From JAJCYL01 sp963664285 (lineage in GTDB: Bacteria > Bacteroidota > Bacteroidia > Cytophagales > Cyclobacteriaceae): 64,000 bases of DNA. The stretch is taken from contig CAXXNX010000057.1 of assembly GCA_963664285.2 (NCBI GenBank), forward strand, positions 1 to 64,000, read 5' to 3'. The position numbers and the translations under genes were made by a program. This document shows positions 45,622 to 53,221 of this stretch, one piece after another; position 1 is the stretch's first letter; each line of letters begins with the position of its first letter. Below the pieces are notes generated by a model that did no database searches, was not told the DNA's origin, and worked only from the letters and a program-made list of their open reading frames with translations.

Positions 45622-46929
45622 TTGATTATATTTGTTTATCGATATTTATCAAAAAATCGGGCAAATTTCGGGCAAATTTTGAGAAAAGTAAGATATAAAA
45701 TTTATCATGACACCAGGCATCTTCTCAAGAATGGGAAGTATCCAGTCAAGCTGAGAGTTTACTTTAATGGCCGAGATAAAAGGTATCCCCTACCCGTTAC
45801 CTTGACCGCAAACGAGTTTGAAAATTGCTATCTCGTTCCGAATCCAAAAGAGAAGTATAGGAAGCAGCACTTAAAGCTCAAGGGAATTGAGGGCAAAGCC
45901 GATAAGGTTCTTGAGAACCTGGAGCATTTCACATTTAGTCAGTTTGAAAGAAAGATGTTTGCTGATCCTGTAAAGAAGAGAGATGTGGAATCACGGTACC
46001 TTGAAATTATTGACCAAATGAACAAGAATGATCGCATTGGTACAGCCATAAATTTCAAAGACAGCTTGAAATCAATTCAAAATTATGCTCGCGAAAACAA
46101 GAGAATTAAGATCTTGACTTTTGAGATGATTGATCAGGATTTTTTGGAAGATTATGAACGGTGGATGCTATACCGAGGTCGGAAATTAACAACGGTGGGA
46201 ATATATCTACGCCCACTGAGGACATTATTTAACCAGGTAATAAGTGAGGGTGTTATTAATCGAGATCTCTATCCATTCGGAAAGAGGAAATATGTCATTC
46301 CATCATCCTCTCAAACCAAACAAGCATTGACCAGCGATCAATTGATGAAATTCTACCAGTATGAATCTGATGACTATAATTTCAATTTTGCCAGGGACTT
46401 CTGGTTTATCAGTTATCTCTGTAATGGAGCCAACATAACAGATTTATTGAATCTGAAGAACAATGATATTAAGAACAGTACTATTGAGTTCCTGAGATCA
46501 AAAACCCGAAGAACAACAAAAGGCCATCAAAAGAAAGTTGTTGTACCATTGACGGATTCACTTTTAAGATTGATTAAAAAATACAGCGACTCAGCAGGGC
46601 TTGACAAATATGTTTTTCCGATTTTAAGTTCAGAAATGGATGCCGTTGAAAAGAACAAGAAATCAAAGAATTTTATTCGATTCATCAACCAACATCTTCA
46701 AAGGAAAGTCAAGGATATAGATCTACCTTCAAATATCAGCACCATGTGGGCCAGGCATACCCATGCCACACAACTTATCAGGTTAGGGGGTTCGATGGAA
46801 TTAGCCCAGGAAAGTTTAGGGCATCAAAACATAACAACTACTAAACACTACTTCGCCGGATTTGAGAGTGATGTAAAGAGAGAGTTTGCCGAAAGACTAT
46901 TGGATTTTCGGAAGTATAAAGTTTTTTGA
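45622..46929 (+). CDS. tyrosine-type integrase
   Basis: 435 aa from the TTG at 45622; a more family-like start is the TTG at 45679 (LRKVRYKIYHDTRHLLKNGK), giving 416 aa. An arm-binding N-terminus, a SAM-like core-binding domain (about 150-230), and the catalytic domain from 245 (LTSDQLMKFYQYE). The C-terminal box is WARHTHATQLIRLGG, then LGHQNITTTKHYF with the nucleophilic Tyr. The usual first Arg is replaced (NGANITDLLNLKNND), as in several Bacteroidota integrases. Direct repeats TCGGGCAAATTTCGGGCAAA lie just before the second start. Catalyses integration/excision of the island at the tRNA-Thr end. Intact. Confidence 0.9.
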   Translation: MIIFVYRYLSKNRANFGQILRKVRYKIYHDTRHLLKNGKYPVKLRVYFNGRDKRYPLPVTLTANEFENCYLVPNPKEKYRKQHLKLKGIEGKADKVLENLEHFTFSQFERKMFADPVKKRDVESRYLEIIDQMNKNDRIGTAINFKDSLKSIQNYARENKRIKILTFEMIDQDFLEDYERWMLYRGRKLTTVGIYLRPLRTLFNQVISEGVINRDLYPFGKRKYVIPSSSQTKQALTSDQLMKFYQYESDDYNFNFARDFWFISYLCNGANITDLLNLKNNDIKNSTIEFLRSKTRRTTKGHQKKVVVPLTDSLLRLIKKYSDSAGLDKYVFPILSSEMDAVEKNKKSKNFIRFINQHLQRKVKDIDLPSNISTMWARHTHATQLIRLGGSMELAQESLGHQNITTTKHYFAGFESDVKREFAERLLDFRKYKVF

Positions 46930-46960
46930 TTCCGATTGGCCTGATTTCAATACATGTAAG

Positions 46961-47055
46961 GCTAATTATAGTGATACACGCTAAGCTAATTTAACGAAAC
47001 ATGATAGGCTAACTTACGTAATACACTTTAGGCTAATTATCATTAAGTTATTAAG
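46961..47055 (+). promoter_or_regulatory. four 23-24 bp iterons upstream of the Fic gene
   Basis: GCTAAYTWA recurs at 46961, 46985, 47008 and 47032. Three of the units also share a later ATACAC/AAACAT and TAG. The spacing of about two helical turns puts all on one DNA face. The last ends some 25 bp before the ATG. Likely operator for the gene's own winged-helix domain; integrase arm sites are an alternative. Confidence 0.65.
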
Positions 47056-47079
47056 GATAATTATTAGTTCAATCGATAT

Positions 47080-48624
47080 ATGACAAAGCCAAGCGAAAAA
47101 TTAGCAGAATCTCTACACGTCCTTAGAGAACTACAAAAAGAACAAGGAATCACTGCAATCAAAACCACCGAGATTTCAAGAGTGCATAGAGAACGCTTGA
47201 TGAAAAATGGCTTTATTAAGCAAGTGGCAAAAGGGTGGTACATTTCAGCTAACCCGAACGACCAAGCAGGAAATAGTACTGCATGGTATACCTCTTACTG
47301 GCAGTTCTGTTCACGATATTTAAGAGAAAAATACGGAAATGATTATACCGTCTCGGCTGAACAATCAATACTTTTGCATTCGGGTAACAATACGGTTCAA
47401 AATCAAATGATAATAAGGGCTCCTGATGCCCCAAATAAGAAGATAGAGTTGCTCTTTGGTACGTCTTTGTTTATAATGAAGTCTCCTCTACCTAATATTG
47501 CTGAGATCATTAAAATTGATGATGTGCAATGTTTATCACTTGCCTCAGCTCTAATTCACTGCACACAATCAATGTATAAAGAGAATGCCACTGATATGAG
47601 AGCTGCGTTGTCTCAAATATCAGATTCATCAGAACTCACTAGGCTCCTACTTGAAGGTTCACATTCAGCAATTGCCGGGCGGTTGGTGGGAGCTTTCAGA
47701 AACATAGGGCAGGATCGGATAGCAAATGAGATTATTAAGACCATGGAATCTGCTGATTATAAGATTAAAGAATCAGATCCATTTGATGATAAATCCAAAA
47801 CAACACTTTCTTTTAGAGAAAGATCACCCTACGTGAATCGAATCAAATTAATGTGGAGCGAAATGAGAGAAGTGATAATTAAACACTTCCCGGAAATACC
47901 TGGCATCCCCCAAGATCATCAAAAGTACCTTAAATCGATTGACAACATCTATGTTACTGATGCATATCATTCCTTATCTATTGAGCAATATGTTGTACCT
48001 CTCGAATTAATCGAAAAGGTAAAAAATGGAGATTGGAATCTTGAAAATGAGGAAGATGGAAAACATCGAGACGCTATGGCTGCAAGAGGTTATTATTTGG
48101 CAACTCAAGCCGTAAAGGAGAGTATTGAAAAAATCCTCAATGGAGAAGTTCCAGGTAAAGTTTTGGATTACGATCACGGCGATTGGTATAGGGAACTTTT
48201 TGCTCCAAGTATAACAGCTGGAATCGTAGGCGCAGGAGATTTGGCAGGTTACCGCAATCGACCTGTTTACATTTCAAATTCTCAGCATGTTCCTATGAAT
48301 AAGGATGCGGTTCATGATGCAATGCCAACATTATTTAAACTGTTGGAAGAGGAAGAACACGCTGGAGTACGAGCAGTTCTTGGCCACTTTATCTTTGTAT
48401 ATATTCATCCGTATATCGACGGCAATGGTCGAATGGGAAGATTCTTTATGAATACAATGTTGGCGTCAGGCGGCTATCCCTGGACGGTAATTCCTGTTGA
48501 TGAAAGAGACCAATATATGAATGCTCTTGAAGTAGCAAGTGGGACCGGGAATATTGAACCATTTTCAGCGTATATTTCTTATTTAGTCAAAGAAAGTTTG
48601 AAAGGTACGCCAGTGGCTAAATGA
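47080..48624 (+). CDS. Fic-domain AMPylase fused to an AbiEi-like DNA-binding domain
   Basis: 514 aa, intact. Residues 1-60 look like a winged helix (LRELQKEQGITAIKTTEISR, HRERLMKNGFIKQVAKGWYI), and up to about 225 the protein resembles AbiEi-type antitoxin/regulator proteins (YTVSAEQSILLHSGNNTVQN). Residues 250-510 form the Fic domain with the catalytic loop HPYIDGNGRMGR at 443-454, complete for AMP transfer from ATP to a target hydroxyl. SLSIE at 298-302 lies where the inhibitory (S/T)xxxE(G/N) helix is expected, but with Gln after Glu. Fic enzymes act as toxins or regulators. Four iterons precede the gene, suggesting autoregulation. Proteins of this layout exist as 'Fic family'; the role of the N-terminal half is inference. 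Confidence 0.88.
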   Translation: MTKPSEKLAESLHVLRELQKEQGITAIKTTEISRVHRERLMKNGFIKQVAKGWYISANPNDQAGNSTAWYTSYWQFCSRYLREKYGNDYTVSAEQSILLHSGNNTVQNQMIIRAPDAPNKKIELLFGTSLFIMKSPLPNIAEIIKIDDVQCLSLASALIHCTQSMYKENATDMRAALSQISDSSELTRLLLEGSHSAIAGRLVGAFRNIGQDRIANEIIKTMESADYKIKESDPFDDKSKTTLSFRERSPYVNRIKLMWSEMREVIIKHFPEIPGIPQDHQKYLKSIDNIYVTDAYHSLSIEQYVVPLELIEKVKNGDWNLENEEDGKHRDAMAARGYYLATQAVKESIEKILNGEVPGKVLDYDHGDWYRELFAPSITAGIVGAGDLAGYRNRPVYISNSQHVPMNKDAVHDAMPTLFKLLEEEEHAGVRAVLGHFIFVYIHPYIDGNGRMGRFFMNTMLASGGYPWTVIPVDERDQYMNALEVASGTGNIEPFSAYISYLVKESLKGTPVAK

Positions 48625-49021
48625 ATACCCAATAATTCTTGTCTACCAATTGATTTGCAATCAGTAGGTCTTTCCTACTACACCTTCAAATCTATCGTAT
48701 AATGTAATCTTTCGAAGAAGTGCAAAATTGACTTGCCCGATATTTGCCCAAAATTGAGTATGAAATCCGGGTCCATTGAGATGGAAGGTAGAGATACTCC
48801 ATATCTGTGACCTATAGAATTATTAGTCAACAGAATCTCTTAGAAAAGAGGTATTAATTAACCTGTTCAGAAGCAAACTTCTCAAGTAATGCTGAACTTG
48901 GATGGTCAGCTAGGGACACTAGCTTATTAACTAATGCAACAGGTAACAATGCATTATCATACATCATAGTACTCCCCCAATCATAGGACCACCCATTCAG
49001 GTTTTTAAGTTAATAATATTA
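48625..49021. other. non-coding stretch with a tRNA-like scrap
   Basis: No gene. At 48650-48690, TGATTTGCAATCAGTAGGTC then CCTACTACACC resembles the anticodon arm, variable loop and acceptor strand of a tRNA with the T-arm lost. GCCCGATATTTGCCC at 48739-48753 is inverted relative to the GGGCAAAT repeats before the integrase. Either could mark the far end of the island. Confidence 0.35.
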
Positions 49022-50131
49022 TGTAAGTTCAAGTAATAAGTGCAATTTTCCTTTGTAGCACTTGCTTTGCGTTTAGGTAATTAAATTTTCTAACAGGGCG
49101 TTCATTGATTTTGTTTTCAACAACTTTGATTTGCTCCTCTGTAACAAATCTAATATCTGTTTTCTTAGGATAAAACCTTCTGATTACCCCAATCCTATTT
49201 TCAACTGTCCCTTTATCCTGACTAGTATAGGGACGAGTGAAATAGGCATCCACATCAAGGGATTGAGCAATCAACTCATGTTTAGAAAATGCCATATCAT
49301 TATCAAAAGTGAGTGTTTCCAGTTTGTGTTTATCCTGAGAGAGTTCCTCCACAATAGCTTCGGCCATTTGATCGGCATTTTTACTGTGCATCTTTCTGAT
49401 TCTGGTAAAAAGACTTGCTCGGTCTGTCATCACCAACAAAGAGCCTTTGTGGTTTTTACCCATCATTAAATCGACTTCTATATCTCCCAATCGTTCCCTT
49501 TTGTTAATGATCTGGGGTCGCTGTTCAATTGATACCCTATTCGGGATAATGCCTCTACGATCTTTTCTGTTTCCTCGTTTGCGCCTTCGTTTGCCATGTT
49601 TTAGATATGTGTATAGTTGTTTGTATTCTTGGTTCTCCTGGTGGTTGGTGTGCTTACATTCCCATATCCATTGGTAAATCCATTCATGGCTAAGTGGACA
49701 TTCTCTCGTTTTCTTTCCCCGATGGCTGATCAATTCAGGACTCCATCTATCTTCTTGGAGCCGGTTAACTATCCAGTCTTTCATGGGTTTGGTGAAAATC
49801 ACTCTTTTTGGCTTTTCTTGATGACGAAGATTGGTCCTCCTTTGTGCATTTGCTGTTCGATAGACACCAGCTCCCCTACCTCTTGAACCCACATTTCGCT
49901 TAAGCTCACGTGAGATCGTAGACGGGTGAAAATGAACGATACAGGCAATCTCCTTTTGAGTAGCTCCTGTTTTCAATAATGCTTCAATTTGATACCTTTG
50001 ATCAATACTGAGATGTGTGTAGTTTTTTGACATTTTGCAATCCAAAGATTGCACTGCTCAGGCTTTTGAAGGATGAAAAAGCCCTTAAAAGCTTTTTCAT
50101 CCTTCAATTGCACTTATTAGTTGATCTCAGC
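49022..50131 (-). mobile_element. IS30-family element, copy C (1,110 bp)
   Basis: Flanked by TTA (49019-49021 and 50132-50134). The right-hand TTA is the complement of the stop codon of an IS3-type transposase tail. Confidence 0.94.
49029..50033 (-). CDS. IS30-family transposase, copy C
   Basis: 334 aa. It differs from copies A and B at two positions (Gln to Arg in SHQGKK, Arg to His in HTNRQ). Catalytic residues intact. Confidence 0.94.
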   Translation of the reverse strand: MSKNYTHLSIDQRYQIEALLKTGATQKEIACIVHFHPSTISRELKRNVGSRGRGAGVYRTANAQRRTNLRHQEKPKRVIFTKPMKDWIVNRLQEDRWSPELISHRGKKTRECPLSHEWIYQWIWECKHTNHQENQEYKQLYTYLKHGKRRRKRGNRKDRRGIIPNRVSIEQRPQIINKRERLGDIEVDLMMGKNHKGSLLVMTDRASLFTRIRKMHSKNADQMAEAIVEELSQDKHKLETLTFDNDMAFSKHELIAQSLDVDAYFTRPYTSQDKGTVENRIGVIRRFYPKKTDIRFVTEEQIKVVENKINERPVRKFNYLNAKQVLQRKIALIT

Positions 50132-50215
50132 TTAGGCTGTAGTTGCATATTTTTTATTAGGTGCTATTCTTCCAATTCCCTGATGCCTTCTTTGATTGTA
50201 TTTCTCCATAAACTC
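50132..50215 (-). pseudogene. IS3-type transposase, C-terminal scrap
   Basis: The last 27 codons of an integrase-core transposase: EEFMEKYNQRRHQGIGRIAP, NKKYATTA, stop. The YNxxRxHxxxG pattern is typical for the C-terminus of IS3-family OrfB. The upstream portion is missing. Confidence 0.6.
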
Positions 50216-50528
50216 TTCGATCCCCAACCTGAAAAATAGCCGCAATACGCTCTTCATCATTACATCATCTGACCTAAAATGGTCCGGGAAAACCGAAAAG
50301 TGGCCAACCAACTACTTTTCTGTTGCCTTTAGGGTGATGGAAAGGGTAATCGAAACTTTATTGAAATTACACAGTACAAAGCTCAGTCACCTGCCAGTTT
50401 AGGGTTGGTCAACACCAGCCGAAAACACAGTGGCCACATGCTGACCCACTGAATATCTGCTAGTGACTCCACTGTGTTTGTCACCTAATTGTTAGCCAGC
50501 GATTTTAATTATTTACATGTTTTCATCA

Positions 50529-52034
50529 CTAACGAGCTTCTTTATCAACCACATACAACATTTCTGCTTTTTCATTATAATATCTGAAAGTGGCTGTTGG
50601 GATTCCATTTTTCCTCTCCACCTCGACGGATAAAAACCCTCCACTTGAGGACTCCACATCCCCTTGAATATAGAATTGTTTAATCAATCCATCCGGATCA
50701 GTCGAATTGGGATCTCCTGCTAGGCGCCCAGGGCGTGAGTTATTATCAACCAAGGCACCTGTAGAGAATTCTTCGATTCCACTTGGGTGCATTGCATGAT
50801 ATTGCCAATGCCTGTCGCCACATATGATATAAAGATTTTTGTTAAGGAAACCATTATCAACTAACCATTTGAAAATTTCTTCTCCCTCGTATCTGAAACC
50901 TTCGTGATTTACATGATTATCTCTTTTATATGCATCATCAGGTCCAACCATTGGAGTTGGAGAAATTATGAGCTTAAAACTGGCATCACTCTCTACTAAT
51001 GTCTCCTTAAGCCAATTTAATTGCTCAATTCCCAAAAGAGTTTTATCCGGTCCATCTTCTATTTGATTTGAACTTCTAAAGTCTCTGCCTTCCAGCATCC
51101 AAATCTGAAGATCTCTACTCATGCGATGCGTACGATACGTTTTAGCATTGATGTCATCTGGACTTACTACAGGTAATTGCTCTTTAAAATTCTTAATCCC
51201 CAATTCATGTGATATAGGAAATTCCTGATATGGATCGGCGTCGTTGAATCTATAATCATGATCATCCTTTTCCCAGTAGGTTCCGACGTCGTTAAAAAGC
51301 TCTCGAAACCTTGGTTGAACAAATTGTTCATGGTATTTCCTACGCATCCCTTCTTCATCCACAACCTCCATTCCTTTATATCTTCCAGGGTTCGGATTCC
51401 TCCCAGCATTAACTGCTCTGTCGAAGTTTGCCTTGTTGGGATGGTCAAAGTAAACGTTATCACCTGTACCAATGAAGTAATCCGGGTTCAGATTGTGGAT
51501 AGCCCTCAATGCTGGATACCCCCGAAGCTTGTCAGCTTCTGAATATGCTGTACCTTCCTCATAATTTCCGAAATGGAATTTATAGTAGTTCATACCAGTT
51601 ACTACAACCAACGATAATTTTGTATTGCTATTCGGTCCGGGCAAGGTTTTAAAAGTTGCTACTTCACTTTCAAAAAGAGAATTTTTGTCTTTTCCAAATT
51701 GAAGACGATAGAAATATTTATTTCCTGGTTCCAGACCTTCAACTTTCCTTTTAATAATAAAGTCATTTTCTGACCGAGACTCAGTAAAGTATGAATACAA
51801 AGGATTGTTAAAAGTTGAATCCTTATCAATTTCAAATCTCGCGATCCCTTCTTTACCGGTTAAATCACCGTTAGTCAAGGTGTCAGAAACTGTTAATCTC
51901 GATTGTAAGATTACTGATGTTGAAGTCGCTTCACCAGCCATAATTCCTTGTCCAAGATAAATGTCCTGAATCACAGGTTTGCATGAGACAATTACTGTGG
52001 CTATCAGAAGAGTTCTTAGAATTGAATTTATCAT
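50529..52034 (-). CDS. PhoD-like phosphatase/phosphodiesterase lipoprotein
   Basis: 501 aa with a lipoprotein signal (MINSILRTLLIATVIVSC). An N-terminal Fn3-like domain (about 30-135, with TFKTLPGP at its end) precedes a metallophosphatase domain: NPDYFIGTGDNVYFDHP, TYWEKDDHDYRFNDADP (metal ligands), WMLEGRDFR, and IICGDRHWQYHAM near the end. It fits the alkaline phosphatase D family, which hydrolyses phosphate esters at the cell surface. It is last of three minus-strand genes, 17 bp after the serine hydrolase. Confidence 0.85.
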   Translation of the reverse strand: MINSILRTLLIATVIVSCKPVIQDIYLGQGIMAGEATSTSVILQSRLTVSDTLTNGDLTGKEGIARFEIDKDSTFNNPLYSYFTESRSENDFIIKRKVEGLEPGNKYFYRLQFGKDKNSLFESEVATFKTLPGPNSNTKLSLVVVTGMNYYKFHFGNYEEGTAYSEADKLRGYPALRAIHNLNPDYFIGTGDNVYFDHPNKANFDRAVNAGRNPNPGRYKGMEVVDEEGMRRKYHEQFVQPRFRELFNDVGTYWEKDDHDYRFNDADPYQEFPISHELGIKNFKEQLPVVSPDDINAKTYRTHRMSRDLQIWMLEGRDFRSSNQIEDGPDKTLLGIEQLNWLKETLVESDASFKLIISPTPMVGPDDAYKRDNHVNHEGFRYEGEEIFKWLVDNGFLNKNLYIICGDRHWQYHAMHPSGIEEFSTGALVDNNSRPGRLAGDPNSTDPDGLIKQFYIQGDVESSSGGFLSVEVERKNGIPTATFRYYNEKAEMLYVVDKEAR

Positions 52035-52051
52035 GCTGTGGTTATTGCTGG

Positions 52052-53164
52052 CTAACGGTTTTGATAAAATGTGTTTAATGCATTTTTATCTGTTGTTGCT
52101 TGTTCTTTTCCAATTCTGGCTTCCAATATTAGCTTAATCAGTTTACCCATTGTCTTTCTGTCATTCTCGTCAGTTTCACGATTTGGAACTTCGGATTTAG
52201 GCAGTTTTGATGCACGATCTGGCCATTCTGCCGTTTGAAGATGTGCAATGACCAAATCATATTCAGGTATAATAACCAGATACTTTCCCATAGCTCCAAA
52301 GGCTGAATACGAATTTTCGGGAAGCAGGACATCCTCAAATAAAACACCATTGTTAGCTGTCCACCACATATATCCATAGCCTGTACCTAGATGTGTATCC
52401 GAATAAGATTTAGTGCTTTCTTCGATCCATTCCAAAGGAATAATTTGCGTACCATTCCATTGGCCATTTTGGAGCATCAATTGGCCAACTTTTGCTATAT
52501 CCCTCACTGTCATTCGAAAATGATATTGCCGATGTACTGACAGTTCATCCTCTAAATAATAGACATCATTTGCTGCAAAATCGGACAAACCAATCTTCTC
52601 CCCAATCTGCTCCTCGAAGGCTACACCTATAGCGGTCTTTGTTTCTTGTTCAAAAATGACCCCCAGTGTATTAAAATCCCAATTGTTGTAATACCAAAAA
52701 CTGCCAGGATCATGACTGTATCTTTCAGGTTGACTTTTCTTCATCCAAGGTGTACCGCCAACATATGAATGATAAATGCCTGAACGGGCCTGCATCAACA
52801 TACGCAACGTTGCGCTTTGTTCCATTTCAGACAAAGAATCGGGAGAATCATTAATACTAAGCTCTTTCAATGTTTTATCGAGATCGATAATGTCTTGCTC
52901 GACATAGATTCCATAGAGAGCGCTGATCAAGCTTTTTCTTATTGAGCTTACTTTAATTTTTTTATCTGTAAGCCCCCAATTGGCTATTTCCTTTCCATTA
53001 GCCAGTATGACTACACTACTTTCGTGCATGGTTGTCCAGTAATTTTTGGCTTTGGATAGTAGCTCATTAGACCAACCTTCCGTTTGCATTCTTTCCGCAT
53101 TCTTAGTGCCATTGGTACAAGAAAACAAAGTCAAAAGGAGGACATGTGTTATTATCTTTTGCAT
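52052..53164 (-). CDS. serine hydrolase (class C beta-lactamase-like) lipoprotein
   Basis: 370 aa. Signal and lipobox MQKIITHVLLLTLFSC. The catalytic SxxK is S74-I-R-K77 and the YxN motif is Y159-N-N161 (FWYYNNWDFNTLG). FGAMGKYLVIIPEYDLVIAH provides the third strand region in place of KTG. Family members hydrolyse esters, peptides or lactams; substrate unknown. It lies between the PQQ dehydrogenase and the PhoD-like gene and likely belongs to their operon. Confidence 0.85.
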   Translation of the reverse strand: MQKIITHVLLLTLFSCTNGTKNAERMQTEGWSNELLSKAKNYWTTMHESSVVILANGKEIANWGLTDKKIKVSSIRKSLISALYGIYVEQDIIDLDKTLKELSINDSPDSLSEMEQSATLRMLMQARSGIYHSYVGGTPWMKKSQPERYSHDPGSFWYYNNWDFNTLGVIFEQETKTAIGVAFEEQIGEKIGLSDFAANDVYYLEDELSVHRQYHFRMTVRDIAKVGQLMLQNGQWNGTQIIPLEWIEESTKSYSDTHLGTGYGYMWWTANNGVLFEDVLLPENSYSAFGAMGKYLVIIPEYDLVIAHLQTAEWPDRASKLPKSEVPNRETDENDRKTMGKLIKLILEARIGKEQATTDKNALNTFYQNR

Positions 53165-53221
53165 AATGTTTTTATAAGAATTGGCTACAACGACCTTAAT
53201 AATCGGTCGTTTTAATGCCGT

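Noticed and set aside
46961..47055. CRISPR or plasmid origin iterons
   Set aside because: Units are adjacent without spacers and there is no replication gene; the position before a DNA-binding-domain protein favours an operator.
48650..48690. Second tRNA gene or matching att site
   Set aside because: Only the anticodon arm and an acceptor-like strand are visible, the T-arm is lost, and the match to the tRNA-Thr fragment is in inverted orientation, so it cannot be a simple attR.
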